Assembly: GCA_017945845.1 (NCBI GenBank)
Contig: CP072828.1
Coordinates: 1,054,001 to 1,118,000, forward strand
From: Carnobacteriaceae bacterium zg-C25
GTDB taxonomy: Bacteria > Bacillota > Bacilli > Lactobacillales > Aerococcaceae
DNA length: 64,000 nucleotides
Direction of reading: 5' to 3'
Numbering within the stretch: the first letter of the stretch is position 1; each line of letters starts with the position of its first letter. Shown here piece by piece: positions 9,439-19,094 of this stretch. A program made the translations under genes and the position numbers. The notes under the pieces were generated by a model. The model saw nothing but the letters and a program-made list of their open reading frames with translations. It did not search any database and had not been told where the DNA came from.

Positions 9439-10368
9439 CTACTCCTTTCCTGAATTGATTTCAATGAGTTGATTCAATTTTTCTTGAAATGCTTGCGTCG
9501 CATCAAATCCCATATTTTTTGCACGATAATTCATTGTTGCTACTTCAACAATATTTGCCAAGTTACGACCAAGTTTTACCGGAATAGTGAATTTAGGAAC
9601 ATCCACATCAATAATTCTTACCGTCTCTTGATTGTTACCTAAACGATCAAATATTTTTTGTCCGTCCCACATTTCTAAATGCACAATCATTTCTAATTTT
9701 TTCGTTTCTTTTACAGCACTTGCGCCAAAAATTGTCATAACATCAACAATACCAATTCCTCTAACTTCTAATAAGTTTTTCAAGATGGCTGGTGCTTCTC
9801 CGACAAGTGTCAATTCATCAATCTGATAAAAATCGATACGATCATCGGCAACTAAACGATGCCCGTTTTTAATTAAATCTAGTGCCGTCTCACTTTTACC
9901 AACACCACTATCTCCTGTAATTAAAACACCAACACCGTAAACATCGATAAATACACCGTGAATAGATTCACGCACTGCTAATTGCGTTTCTAAATAATTC
10001 GTTAAATTACTAATGACACTCGTTGTTTTGCTGGCGCTTTGTAATATCGGAATACCAACTTCTTTTGCCCTATCGACAAGCAGTTGTGGCGCTGGTAAAT
10101 TACGCGCCATAATAAAAGCAGGGATTTCTGGATGACATAATTGTTTAATGACATCTTTCGCTTTTTCATCTGGTAATTGTTGCAAAAATGCAATTTCGGT
10201 TCTACCAAATACTTGAATACGTTCTGTTGAGTAATAATCAAAATATCCCGACAATTCTAATCCGGGTCTCGATAATTCACTCGTTGATACCGTTCGATTT
10301 AAATTATCACAGCCATGCTGAACTTTAATATGCAAAGTATCAATTAATTGCTGAATTGTAACCGTCAT
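9439..10368 (-). CDS. hprK: HPr kinase/phosphorylase
   Basis: 309 residues. The C-terminal kinase half has the P-loop GDSGVGKS at residues 152-159, followed by the family motif HRLVADDRID. The N-terminal half is the conserved regulatory domain. It phosphorylates HPr on serine in response to glycolytic intermediates; HPr-Ser-P then activates CcpA at cre sites. This links the operon to carbon catabolite control, and a good cre site lies in front of the GH101 gene. First gene of the hprK-lgt-gpsA-galU-trxB-srtA-ddl operon. Confidence 0.96.
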   Translation of the reverse strand: MTVTIQQLIDTLHIKVQHGCDNLNRTVSTSELSRPGLELSGYFDYYSTERIQVFGRTEIAFLQQLPDEKAKDVIKQLCHPEIPAFIMARNLPAPQLLVDRAKEVGIPILQSASKTTSVISNLTNYLETQLAVRESIHGVFIDVYGVGVLITGDSGVGKSETALDLIKNGHRLVADDRIDFYQIDELTLVGEAPAILKNLLEVRGIGIVDVMTIFGASAVKETKKLEMIVHLEMWDGQKIFDRLGNNQETVRIIDVDVPKFTIPVKLGRNLANIVEVATMNYRAKNMGFDATQAFQEKLNQLIEINSGKE

Positions 10369-10395
10369 AATTTTTCTCCTTTTTCTGCTCTTTCT

Positions 10396-10401
10396 ATTTT
10401 A
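10396..10401 (-). promoter_or_regulatory. Candidate extended -10 of the hprK operon promoter
   Basis: On the minus strand TGG precedes TAAAAT, giving an extended -10 (TGnTAAAAT) about 30 bases before the hprK start. No good -35 is seen. Low certainty. Confidence 0.4.
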
Positions 10402-10463
10402 CCATTTTTTTGGTAACGAATACATAAAGCGCTTCTTTTTTTTACGAATAGATGCATTTTTCA

Positions 10464-11801
10464 TTAAATTGTACTGTTTTTTAACCATTTTTTCTTAAAA
10501 AACATCGTTAAACTAACAACCAATTTACCTAAATCGCAAGATTGACCAATAATGTACATTGGAATTAACGGCAGTTGTGTCATATAAGCGATGATTGAAA
10601 TAACGGGAATGGTGACAGACCACATATATAAGCCATCAACAATTAAAGTGGATTTCATATCGCCACCTGCACGTAAAATAAAATAGCATTGTGTATTGGT
10701 TAAGTACACCCAGAAAAATAGCGATGCAATTTGTATTGTTTGCGTTGCGATTTGATGAGACACGATTGATACTTGATAAATATTCGGTACAATAAAACTC
10801 ATTGTAAACATAAGTGCCCCTAACCCAACGGCTACGACAACGGTTGACTTCATCATACGAACGCTGTTTTGATAAGCTTCTTTAAAGCGATTGGCACCCA
10901 ATAATTGTGATATAAAGATAGGTGTTGCACCCGCTAACCCTTGTGCAAAAGCAAAAAAGATTGATGATGTCGTTTCGGTAATCGCTAACGCTGCCAACGC
11001 TTCATCACCACGTGAACCATACGTTTTTAAAATGGTTGCTTGGCCAAATGACCATATAATTTCATTGAGCGTTAGCGGTAACGCTTTAAACATCACTTCT
11101 CTTACCATGTAACGCGGTACATGAAATAACTGACTAACTTTTGTATCAAATGAAAAATGATAACGTTTTGTAAAATAGATTAATATTGTAAATTCTACAA
11201 TTCTGGAAAATACGGTAGCAATTGCCGCACCTTGAATTCCCATTGGAGAAAATCCGAAATTCCCAAAAATCAACATATAATTTCCGATACTGTTTACAGC
11301 CACACTAGCTAAACTGGCTACTAACGGCATTTTAACTTGCCCAATTACCCTTAACGCTGTGGCGTAGTTAATTGAAACGACAAATGGAATATACCCGATA
11401 ATCATAATGCCCATATAATTTAAGACAGCTTCTTTAATCGTGGCGTCCTGTACAAAATAATGCACCACTTGTTGCGGGAAAATCGCCAAAATACTGCTAG
11501 CAACAATAAACACCGTCCCACTCATGAGTAACCCAATACGAAAAACTTCCTTTTGCTTTTCGACATTTTGAGCGCCGTAGTATTGTGCAATAAACACGCT
11601 GACTGCTGCGGATACACCAAAAACAGTGAACATGATAATGTCTAAAATTTTGTTTCCCATCGCAACGGACGCAATTGATGTATCGCCTAATTGTCCAACC
11701 ATCAAATTATCGATCATTGAAACAAATTTCGTAATCATACCTTGTAACATTAGCGGGATAACTACTTTGGCATACGCTTTATAAAAATTTTTTGTCTCCA
11801 T
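10464..11801 (-). CDS. MATE family efflux transporter
   Basis: 445 residues with about twelve hydrophobic segments in two homologous halves, and typical MATE stretches such as [20 protein letters not shown] and [13 protein letters not shown]. Members export cationic drugs or metabolites by Na+ or H+ antiport; the substrate here is unknown. A GGAGG site precedes the start at 11801. It lies upstream of hprK with a 95-base gap, so it may or may not share that transcript. Confidence 0.88.
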   Translation of the reverse strand: METKNFYKAYAKVVIPLMLQGMITKFVSMIDNLMVGQLGDTSIASVAMGNKILDIIMFTVFGVSAAVSVFIAQYYGAQNVEKQKEVFRIGLLMSGTVFIVASSILAIFPQQVVHYFVQDATIKEAVLNYMGIMIIGYIPFVVSINYATALRVIGQVKMPLVASLASVAVNSIGNYMLIFGNFGFSPMGIQGAAIATVFSRIVEFTILIYFTKRYHFSFDTKVSQLFHVPRYMVREVMFKALPLTLNEIIWSFGQATILKTYGSRGDEALAALAITETTSSIFFAFAQGLAGATPIFISQLLGANRFKEAYQNSVRMMKSTVVVAVGLGALMFTMSFIVPNIYQVSIVSHQIATQTIQIASLFFWVYLTNTQCYFILRAGGDMKSTLIVDGLYMWSVTIPVISIIAYMTQLPLIPMYIIGQSCDLGKLVVSLTMFFKKKWLKNSTI

Positions 11802-11836
11802 ATATCCTCCAATATACGTGATTTTATCACATATGG

Positions 11837-11842
11837 TATACT
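11837..11842 (+). promoter_or_regulatory. Candidate extended -10 for ysxC
   Basis: TGGTATACT lies about 30 bases before the ysxC start and matches an extended -10 (TGn plus TATACT). The -35 region is poor. Confidence 0.45.
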
Positions 11843-11870
11843 AATAACAGAAAAGACTTTTGGAGGAATT

Positions 11871-12461
11871 ATGAACGTAAATAAAGCAAGCTTTGTCATA
11901 AGTGCCGTATCGAGTAAACAGTACCCTGAAACTGAAATGATCGAAATCGCTTTAGCTGGTCGATCTAACGTTGGTAAATCATCATTTATCAATAAACTCA
12001 TCAATCGAAAAAGTTTAGCGCGTACATCGAGTAAACCAGGAAAAACACAGCAATTAAACTATTATAATATTGATGATAAATTTCATTTTGTCGATGTGCC
12101 AGGTTATGGTTATGCAAAAGTATCCAAATCTGAACGGGCGAAATGGGGGAAAATGTTAGAAGAGTATTTCACAACAAGACAACCGTTAAAAATGGTGTTT
12201 TTACTCATGGATTTCAGACACGAACCTACATTAGAAGATGTTCAAATGAAAGAATTTGTAGAATATTATGATATTCCTTACCGTATCATTGCCACAAAAG
12301 CTGATAAGGTTAAACGGGGCGTTTGGAATAAGCATGAATCGATGTTCCGTAAAAAATTATCGTTATCACAAGATACACCAATTTTCATTTTTTCAAGCGA
12401 AACAGGCGAAGGCAAAGATAAAATTTGGAATCAAATTACGCAATTACTAGACGCTCACTAA
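11871..12461 (+). CDS. ysxC: Ribosome biogenesis GTP-binding protein YsxC/EngB
   Basis: 196 residues. GTPase motifs are G1 [11 protein letters not shown]2 around the PGKTQ region, G3 DVPGYG, and G4 TKADK. The protein is an essential GTPase acting in late assembly of the large ribosomal subunit. A strong GGAGG site precedes the start. Often found with clpX in Firmicutes, but here it stands alone between two divergent and convergent neighbours. Confidence 0.96.
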   Translation: MNVNKASFVISAVSSKQYPETEMIEIALAGRSNVGKSSFINKLINRKSLARTSSKPGKTQQLNYYNIDDKFHFVDVPGYGYAKVSKSERAKWGKMLEEYFTTRQPLKMVFLLMDFRHEPTLEDVQMKEFVEYYDIPYRIIATKADKVKRGVWNKHESMFRKKLSLSQDTPIFIFSSETGEGKDKIWNQITQLLDAH

Positions 12462-12475
12462 TTTATTTCGATTTA

Positions 12476-12510
12476 GAGGGGGGGAACGGCATAAGCCGTC
12501 ACCCCTTTTC
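12476..12510. repeat. Dispersed palindrome, copy 1 (ysxC/permease convergent junction)
   Basis: A hairpin with loop ATAA, left arm GGGGGAACGGC and right arm GCCGTCACCCC, followed by TTTT. It belongs to a family whose best copy is at 20776-20816. It can act as terminator for ysxC, whose stop is 15 bases upstream. Confidence 0.75.
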
Positions 12511-12646
12511 ATTTGTGCTAAACCACTACCTTTTCTAAATTATCAACCTTATTTTACAAATCACTAGACGATTAAGCGCGCCGGGCATCTTATTTTGTAT
12601 CATTTCATAACTGAAATATACATTTATGCAGTGTTTATTTAAAAAC

Positions 12647-12684
12647 AAGAAAACCGATAACGAAAAAAACTCGTCATCGGTTAA
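12647..12684 (-). terminator. Intrinsic terminator of the amino-acid permease gene
   Basis: A hairpin of about ten pairs (AACCGATgACGA with TCGTtATCGGTT) lies just downstream of the permease stop, with T-rich sequence following on the minus strand. Confidence 0.6.
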
Positions 12685-12700
12685 TCAAGTTACTTAATTT

Positions 12701-14068
12701 TTAATTCCCAGTACCATTTGTCATAGAATCTTGATGTTGTGTCAGTGCTTTTTTACCTAGATGATAACCTAAAGCGCAAGGAATGGCACAAACACCAAAA
12801 AATAATACAATATTAACTGCATTTGTTGTTAAAGAACCAAACAAGATGACGCCAGAACCCAACATAGCGACCGTTGGTACGACATATCTAAAAATCGGAT
12901 TTTTAATAGACGTGAATTTATAGACTTGAGTATATAATAAAGTGTACAAAATATAGTTAAATACAATTGCAATTTCACTAATATCACTTTCTCCTAAAAG
13001 CATATACTGCATAACAACGTAGTGAATCACAAACCATACAGACAAGATACATACAGCGATGATGCTTGATTGCTTCGATACACCTGATTCTGTGCTATCA
13101 ACTTGTTTTGAATAGCGCCCCAGCATGCCTTTGCTAGCTAAAATTTGTGGCATACGTATCATCGCCATAACAAGACCGTTTGTCGTACCTAAAACAGATA
13201 TAAGGACAATGATAGATAATACTTTTCCACCAATATTACCTAATAACATATCGCTCACTAAAAAGACAGCATTTTTCCCTTCTTTCAAAACGGTGTCCAC
13301 TCCCAAGAAAGATGTCACCCCTAAAAAGTAAAGAACATAAATACTTAAAATAAGCAACGGCCCCATAATCAGCACTTTTCTAAATGTTTTTTGTGGATTT
13401 GCAACATCATGCACCATAGTTGTTGATACTGTCCAGCCGTCATACGCAAAACTCATCGGTACTATTGCATAAAGCCAACCTGACATACCCATATCCAGTT
13501 GAGATAAACTTTGTAAAGTCGTCTGTTGCTCTTTCCCAAAAATTAACCCTGTCAGTGCGATTAAAAATAGTGGGATTAACTTAATAATCGTTGTCAGTGA
13601 TTGAATACGTCCTCCGAGTCTTGTTGAAAGCGTATTTAAATAAACAAACACGATCATATATACAACACCGATAATAACTTGAACGAATAATTCATACTGT
13701 TTAGGTACTTGTATATCGAATAAAACCATTGTATAAATACTTGAAACCCAACAGAGAATAACCGTAATTGTTGGTAAATAAAGCGACATAAAAAATAAAC
13801 CGTATGCACTTGCCCATTTAAACGATACAAATTCTTCAAAATAACCAACAAGCCCACCTTCTTTTTTTGAACGTAGTGCTAATTCTGCCATGGCTAATCC
13901 ACCAAAAACAATACATATCGCTGCCAATACAAATACTAGTACACCTAATGAAACACTTCCGTTTGTTGAAGATAAAATGTTCGCGGTTTTAAAAAATATA
14001 CCAGACCCGATACAAATACCAATCAGCATAGACAGTGCTGTAAAAAAACCAAATTTTTTCTGGTTCAT
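12701..14068 (-). CDS. APC-superfamily amino acid permease
   Basis: About 455 residues from MNQKKFGF, a start chosen because AAGGAGG lies 5-12 bases upstream; an upstream in-frame Met at 14098 lacks such a site. Around twelve membrane segments are present, and the first contains the family signature GICIGSGIFFK. It resembles the LAT-type exchangers such as the serine/threonine exchanger SteT of Bacillus. The substrate cannot be fixed from sequence. The gene is monocistronic, with hairpins on both sides. Confidence 0.82.
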   Translation of the reverse strand: MNQKKFGFFTALSMLIGICIGSGIFFKTANILSSTNGSVSLGVLVFVLAAICIVFGGLAMAELALRSKKEGGLVGYFEEFVSFKWASAYGLFFMSLYLPTITVILCWVSSIYTMVLFDIQVPKQYELFVQVIIGVVYMIVFVYLNTLSTRLGGRIQSLTTIIKLIPLFLIALTGLIFGKEQQTTLQSLSQLDMGMSGWLYAIVPMSFAYDGWTVSTTMVHDVANPQKTFRKVLIMGPLLILSIYVLYFLGVTSFLGVDTVLKEGKNAVFLVSDMLLGNIGGKVLSIIVLISVLGTTNGLVMAMIRMPQILASKGMLGRYSKQVDSTESGVSKQSSIIAVCILSVWFVIHYVVMQYMLLGESDISEIAIVFNYILYTLLYTQVYKFTSIKNPIFRYVVPTVAMLGSGVILFGSLTTNAVNIVLFFGVCAIPCALGYHLGKKALTQHQDSMTNGTGN

Positions 14069-14157
14069 AATAACCTCCTTTATTTTATATTTCGTCAATT
14101 ATATGTAATTTTTGTATTTTTAACAATAGTTTATTTGAAACGGTCAACAAAAAATAG

Positions 14158-14265
14158 ATCAATAATCAACACTTTAAACTGTTAATTATTGACCTTATAA
14201 TCTAAAAGTCATTCTATAATGAAAATGGGAGAAAAACAAACGGCACTACGCTGTTGATTTTCTCC
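14158..14265. other. Intergenic region with two inverted repeats (permease upstream / lipL downstream)
   Basis: The 290-base gap between lipL and the permease gene holds two hairpins. One (14158-14193) pairs TCAATAATcAACA with its complement and has a T run on the minus strand side. The other (14228-14265) has arms GGAGAAAA and TTTTCTCC and may terminate an upstream minus-strand transcript. No coding potential is seen. Confidence 0.5.
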
Positions 14266-14358
14266 GATTTAATCTTGATATCGTCATGCTTTGAAAAACT
14301 AAACGTATCACGTCATCGTTTTCTAACCTACCTGTTGTAACTTTTAGGTCAGTACCTT

Positions 14359-15189
14359 TTAAGCATTACGATTACGCTCAATCATTTTATCATGAAATTC
14401 ACGATATTGTTTTTTTAACTCTGGTGTCACATCAAGTGATGAAACATTGTCATTAAATCGTTTCAACGTCTCCATTAAACGTGTTTTGACATCGTCAACC
14501 GTTAATTTTACACCTAACAAATCTTCTAAGTTCATCATGGCTGATGGGTTCACGTCTGGGAAAGCGTAATTTGTTGGCTCGTTCTTTTTACCCTCTTGAT
14601 AAAAGGCACGCACCAATTCACCACGTTTTTGTTGATTGCCACAAACGCTTAAATAAATCGAAATGGACACACCATCTTTAAAACGGCGTTGAGCAGTCCC
14701 TGCGAATTTTTTACCATTGATACTTAAATCAAAATCTCCGGGACAATAAGAGTCTTCAATCGTAAAATGTTCAATTTTTTTGCGATATGACGAAAACATT
14801 TCACAAATAAAGTCGTACATAAAGATGTACGCGTCTTGAATTGATAATTTTTCATCTGGTCGTTTCGGTAAAATAAACGAAAAGTTTAATATCCCCTCGT
14901 CTGCAACAACCGCCAAACCACCCACGTTACGCACAATTGCACGATACCCGTTTGTTCGTACCGTCTTAATGGCATCGTCACAATACGGTAATCGGCGATC
15001 TAACATTCCTAAAATTAACGTATTTTCCATCGGCCAAATATGCAAAATGGATGAATCGGGGTTTTTATTGACTGCTCTTAAAAATACATCTCCCCACGCA
15101 AATGGCTGATACAATTGTTCACTCGCTCTATCACTTTCATCAAAAACAACAATGGGTGTGCGTTTTAATACATTAGTGATGGTGTCCAC
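14359..15189 (-). CDS. lipL: Octanoyl-[GcvH]:protein N-octanoyltransferase (LipL-type), lipoate-ligase fold
   Basis: 276 residues of the biotin/lipoate protein ligase fold. The RNVGGLAV motif (about 87-94) and the block SYCPGDFDLSINGKKFAG with Cys149 match the LipL/LipM family, where this cysteine carries the acyl intermediate. LipL moves octanoyl or lipoyl groups from GcvH to the E2 subunits of oxo-acid dehydrogenases. LipM, which uses octanoyl-ACP, is the main alternative. Its start lies inside the end of the upstream ArsD-like gene (17-base overlap), implying translational coupling. Confidence 0.8.
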   Translation of the reverse strand: MDTITNVLKRTPIVVFDESDRASEQLYQPFAWGDVFLRAVNKNPDSSILHIWPMENTLILGMLDRRLPYCDDAIKTVRTNGYRAIVRNVGGLAVVADEGILNFSFILPKRPDEKLSIQDAYIFMYDFICEMFSSYRKKIEHFTIEDSYCPGDFDLSINGKKFAGTAQRRFKDGVSISIYLSVCGNQQKRGELVRAFYQEGKKNEPTNYAFPDVNPSAMMNLEDLLGVKLTVDDVKTRLMETLKRFNDNVSSLDVTPELKKQYREFHDKMIERNRNA

Positions 15190-15556
15190 AACTGCATCCT
15201 CCTAAATCATCGTGATGATGGTGTGCATGATCGTGCGAATGATCGTGTTCGTGTTCATCAACAATTTCAAATTCAATACCCGTCAACGCCATTACTTCTT
15301 CATTACTCAAATAGTCTCGTTGTTGATGTAATGCACCATCAATATATGTTAGCGGTAAAATATCCATGCCATGTTCAGCAATTTGTGATAAAACGTCTTG
15401 TGAAAAATTATCTTCTCCAAATACATAATATCCCGTTTCAAACTGTTCTAAACTACCTAAACCTTCTAAAATCAATTGCATACGTTCCGCTTCAAATTGG
15501 GCGTGACGATCGTCATAACCCGTTACAATGCGATCAAATACTTCTATTTTCATCAT
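15173..15556 (-). CDS. ArsD-like thioredoxin-fold protein with His-rich C-terminal tail
   Basis: 127 residues. The first 95 resemble the ArsD arsenic metallochaperone family in pattern (MKIEVFD at the start, then ILPLTYIDG and YLSNEEVMALTG), but the cysteines that ArsD uses for As(III) are absent from the core. Residues 101-127 form a tail of alternating His, Asp and Glu with 12 histidines and a terminal Cys121-Ser-Cys123 pair, which should bind transition metals such as Zn or Ni. The gene overlaps lipL by 17 bases. Family membership is recognition by eye; the function is unknown. It could be a metal store, a metal sensor, or a partner for lipoyl metabolism. Confidence 0.7.
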   Translation of the reverse strand: MMKIEVFDRIVTGYDDRHAQFEAERMQLILEGLGSLEQFETGYYVFGEDNFSQDVLSQIAEHGMDILPLTYIDGALHQQRDYLSNEEVMALTGIEFEIVDEHEHDHSHDHAHHHHDDLGGCSCGHHH

Positions 15557-15782
15557 TAACCTCTACTCATTTTCGTATGCTGTTATCGTAACACATTCTA
15601 TATACTTTGTAAAAAACAAGTACCCTATATTGTGTACATTGTGGTAAGTTGTACAACTTAGTGGCTAATACGAAAAAAATGGTTAATCTTTATTTTATCA
15701 ACAGTTTAAGTAATGTTAGTGAAACACGACCTTAAACGCATTTTTTGTCTACTGATACAATCCAATACGCCTTTTGAGTTGT

Positions 15783-16109
15783 TTAATCTAAAAAACGTTT
15801 ACCCTCAACTAAATGAACATCTTCAACAACCATTTCAACAACAAAGTGGTGTTTACCATCACTAGAATCATATTGTCTTGATGACAGACGTCCGGACAAG
15901 CCAATCATATTACCTTTTTGACAATATTTTTCAACAACTCTAGCCGTTTTACCCCAAATGGTAACGGGTATAAAATCAGCATTTTGTCCCGCTTCACTTT
16001 TTCGTCTACGACCAACGGCTACCACATTATTAATGACACACTTTTCTTGTCCAAAATCTTTCACCTCAATCGGTTTTACAAATCTGCCAACAATAGATAC
16101 GTCATTCAT
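15783..16109 (-). CDS. ssb: Short single-stranded DNA-binding protein (no acidic tail)
   Basis: 108 residues covering only the OB fold, with SSB motifs such as FIPVTIWGKTA and GLSGRLSSRQYD. The usual flexible linker and the acidic DDDLPF-like tip that recruits partner proteins are missing; the protein ends GKRFLD. Such short forms resemble SsbB of Bacillus, which serves natural transformation, while the main replication SSB would be encoded elsewhere (normally with rpsF and rpsR). Preceded by a strong AGGAGGGG site. I do not see a convincing competence box upstream. Confidence 0.85.
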   Translation of the reverse strand: MNDVSIVGRFVKPIEVKDFGQEKCVINNVVAVGRRRKSEAGQNADFIPVTIWGKTARVVEKYCQKGNMIGLSGRLSSRQYDSSDGKHHFVVEMVVEDVHLVEGKRFLD

Positions 16110-16160
16110 ATTACCCCTCCTTTCATCAATAACATACGCGTTTTATTGTGAAATGACACA

Positions 16161-16191
16161 AAAAAATAGTGCCAAATTGACACTATTTTTT
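16161..16191 (-). terminator. Intrinsic terminator between mvaS and ssb
   Basis: Perfect arms AAAAAATAGTG and CACTATTTTTT, with further pairing in the loop, lie about 50 bases after the mvaS stop. The symmetry of A and T tracts would allow function in both directions. Confidence 0.85.
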
Positions 16192-16238
16192 AACTATTGA
16201 TTTTTAAGGTTTGTAATATCAGCCATCAACACAATTGA

Positions 16239-17438
16239 TTAAGCATCTAACCGATTGAGCATCATTTCATTTTTAGGACGATATTGTCTAATGTGCTGAT
16301 CAACACCGGATAACACCACAATATGTGATGGAGCATCCACTTCCATTTTTTGTCCATCTTCTGGCAGTGATACACTGAAAATGTCTTCATATTGTTCAAT
16401 CGTTAATAATTGACGATTTTCAAGCATTTGCTTATGAACGGAAGTAAACAGATTTTCTTTGTACGTATCACATAGCGTCAATGTAAAAAACTCTCCCACA
16501 GCGCCAGATCCGTAACTAAACAATCCGATTTTATCTCCACCACGCAAACTATTTGATGTTTCTAACAGTGAAATCAAACTCAAGTAAAGTGAGCCAGTAT
16601 AAATATTTCCAACCATTTGGTTATATAAGCGACTCATGTGATATGCGGATAACAAGCGCATGCGATTATTTTCTGTCTCATCTAATTGATCTAAAACGTT
16701 TCCTAACGCTTTTAAACCTAATTTAGTAAACGGTTGATGGAAGCAAATTGCCGCAAAATCATCTAACGTTTCATTCGTTGTATCTAAGTAACGTGTAAAA
16801 ACATCTGTAAAAAATTCAAGATATTGTTGCGTCGAAAATTTACCGTCCGCAAAAGCTAGCGGCGAATAAACCGGACGCCAAAAATCCATAATATCACGTG
16901 TTAAGAACGTGCGTTCACGATTTAATACAGCCACTTTAGGATTGGCACTAATTAACATTGCTACGGCACCAGCACCTTGCGTTGGCTCACCAGCACTATT
17001 TAACCCGTATTTAGCAATATCACTAGCAATGACCAACACTTTACTTTCAGGATAATCGACAATATGACTTTTAGCTAATTGCAACGCCATTGTCGCACCG
17101 TAGCAGGCTTGCTTCAACTCAACCGCACGAACGTGCTCATGTATACCACACAATTCTTTAACATAAACAGCAATAGATTTTGAATTATCTACACCCGATT
17201 CGCTACCGACTAAAATCAAATCAATAGCGCGCTTATCTTCATCACTTAATAGTTGATTGGCTGCATTTGCCGCCATTGTTACAGCATCTTCGTACACCGG
17301 TGGTACAGCCATCATTTCTTGGCCTAACCCAAGTGTTAATTTTGATACCGGAATATTTCTTGCTTTTGCCAACGTTGACATATTCAACACATATTCAGGT
17401 GTATAAAATGTTATTTTTTCAATACCGATTTGTACCAT
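16239..17438 (-). CDS. mvaS: Hydroxymethylglutaryl-CoA synthase
   Basis: About 399 residues from MVQIGIEK, chosen because GGAGAAGG lies just upstream; a longer frame begins at 17477 without such a site. Catalytic residues of the family are seen as Glu80 in GSESGVD, Cys112 in KQACYGAT and a His in CFHQPF. It condenses acetyl-CoA with acetoacetyl-CoA, the first committed step of the mevalonate route to isoprenoids, including the undecaprenyl carrier used by MraY and MurG. The other mevalonate genes are not in the window. Confidence 0.95.
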   Translation of the reverse strand: MVQIGIEKITFYTPEYVLNMSTLAKARNIPVSKLTLGLGQEMMAVPPVYEDAVTMAANAANQLLSDEDKRAIDLILVGSESGVDNSKSIAVYVKELCGIHEHVRAVELKQACYGATMALQLAKSHIVDYPESKVLVIASDIAKYGLNSAGEPTQGAGAVAMLISANPKVAVLNRERTFLTRDIMDFWRPVYSPLAFADGKFSTQQYLEFFTDVFTRYLDTTNETLDDFAAICFHQPFTKLGLKALGNVLDQLDETENNRMRLLSAYHMSRLYNQMVGNIYTGSLYLSLISLLETSNSLRGGDKIGLFSYGSGAVGEFFTLTLCDTYKENLFTSVHKQMLENRQLLTIEQYEDIFSVSLPEDGQKMEVDAPSHIVVLSGVDQHIRQYRPKNEMMLNRLDA

Positions 17439-17535
17439 AACCTTCTCCATTACATTTATCTGTTTACAGTATATCAAGTCCTGTTACTTTATGGGGAACA
17501 TTATGAAAAACTTAAACATTTATTAATTTTTTGAT

Positions 17536-18888
17536 TTAGCGCATTGTCACAAATTCTTCTGATCCTGTTGGATGAATCGCTAACGTATTATCAAAATCTG
17601 CTTTAGTCGCTCCCATTTTCATAGCTACTGCAAAACCTTGTACCATTTCATCTAATCCATAGCCAATACCGTGTAACCCAACGACTTTTTCTTCTTTTCC
17701 AACGACAACTAATTTCATTTTGACTAATTGGCGATGACTTGTCACAGCCGTATACATAGACGCAAACGTTGACGTATACACTTTCACGTCATCTCCATAT
17801 TGTTCGCGCGCTTGTTTTTCGCTCAAACCAACTGTTCCAATTGCAGGATGTGAAAAAATAACGGTTGGTATTAAACTGTAATCCAATTTTAAATCGGTTT
17901 GGCCATTAAATAATCGTTCTGACAATCTTCTACCCGCCGCGATGGCAACAGGTGTTAATGCTGCTCGTCCCGTAACGTCTCCCACCGCGTAAACACCTTT
18001 AGCACTCGTATTTTGATAGTCATCCGTTTGAATGTATCCCGCTTCATTCAATGTCACCGAAGTATTTTCTAACCCTAGAGCGTCCACATTCACATGGCGC
18101 CCGATTGCCCAAATAATGCGTTCCACAACAATCGTCTCACCCGTTGTACTTTCAAACGTCAATGTTCCATCATCGTTTTTAACGACACGCTGTGGTGTTG
18201 CGTGCGTGTGAAATGTAATGCCCGTTTTATCAAATTCCTCTACCAAACAGTCTGACAACATGTCATCAAATTGTCGAAGCGGTTTATCTTGTCGAACCGC
18301 TAAATGTGTTGTTACGCCTAAACGATTTAAAACACCGGCTAATTCCACCGCAATATACCCTGCACCCACCACTAAAACGGATTGCGGTAATGTTGTCCAT
18401 TCAAAAAAGTCATCTGACGTTTCACCATATTCACTACCTTCAACGTTAGGCACACTTGGCTTTCCACCTGTCGCAATTAAAATATGCGGTGCAGTATACA
18501 GTTCACCATTTACCGATACCGTATGATTGTCAACAAAGCTAGCGTATCCTTCAACAACACTAACACCATTAGTTTCAAAACTACGCGTATACGCTGCACG
18601 TGAACGTTCAACATAGGCATCACGATTTTTTAATAACGTCTCAAACTGTAACGGCGTTTGTGGGACATCAAATCCATAATCTTTAGCATATAAGTTTAAT
18701 GTTTCTGCCACTTGTGCACCGTACCACATAATTTTTTTCGGCACACACCCGACATTCACACATGTACCACCTAATAAATTACCTTCAATAACCAATACGT
18801 TTGCACCACGAAGTGCTGCACGATTTGCCGAGCCAATACCGCCACTTCCACCACCAATAACGATATAATCAAATGTTTGCATCTTCAA
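17536..18888 (-). CDS. gor: Glutathione-disulfide reductase
   Basis: 450 residues. The FAD motif GGGSGG, the redox pair Cys43-Val-Asn-Val-Gly-Cys48, the NADPH motif [11 protein letters not shown] and the C-terminal HPTGSEEFV with the active-site His are all present. It reduces oxidised glutathione with NADPH. No glutathione synthesis gene lies nearby, so glutathione may be imported or made elsewhere. It is oriented away from the amino-acid transporter operon at 19095. Confidence 0.92.
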   Translation of the reverse strand: MKMQTFDYIVIGGGSGGIGSANRAALRGANVLVIEGNLLGGTCVNVGCVPKKIMWYGAQVAETLNLYAKDYGFDVPQTPLQFETLLKNRDAYVERSRAAYTRSFETNGVSVVEGYASFVDNHTVSVNGELYTAPHILIATGGKPSVPNVEGSEYGETSDDFFEWTTLPQSVLVVGAGYIAVELAGVLNRLGVTTHLAVRQDKPLRQFDDMLSDCLVEEFDKTGITFHTHATPQRVVKNDDGTLTFESTTGETIVVERIIWAIGRHVNVDALGLENTSVTLNEAGYIQTDDYQNTSAKGVYAVGDVTGRAALTPVAIAAGRRLSERLFNGQTDLKLDYSLIPTVIFSHPAIGTVGLSEKQAREQYGDDVKVYTSTFASMYTAVTSHRQLVKMKLVVVGKEEKVVGLHGIGYGLDEMVQGFAVAMKMGATKADFDNTLAIHPTGSEEFVTMR

Positions 18889-19040
18889 TACCTCTTTACT
18901 GTTTATTCTCTTTTTATTATCTATAAAAAGTTAAAAAATGGAATTTTTTTGCTCTAAATAACTCTTGTGGACTGTAATATAACAGTTATACACTTTTGTT
19001 TTATAACACAAAAAATACTAATTTAACAAGGTTTTTACCA

Positions 19041-19069
19041 TTGACAACTGTACTATTCATTGTTATGAT
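19041..19069 (+). promoter_or_regulatory. Vegetative promoter of the amino-acid binding protein gene
   Basis: TTGACA (19041-19046), a 17-base spacer and TATGAT (19064-19069) form a near-consensus sigma-A promoter about 25 bases before the start of the gene. Confidence 0.8.
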
Positions 19070-19094
19070 GACACAGTAATTTAAGGAGGACAAC

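Noticed and set aside
10424-10440. Possible cre site upstream of hprK around AAAGCGCTT
   Set aside because: Only about 11 of 14 consensus positions match on either strand, and the outer positions are wrong.
14099-14358. Possible small RNA or riboswitch in the permease-lipL gap
   Set aside because: Two simple hairpins are present but no known riboswitch motif or clear promoter-terminator pair for an RNA gene.
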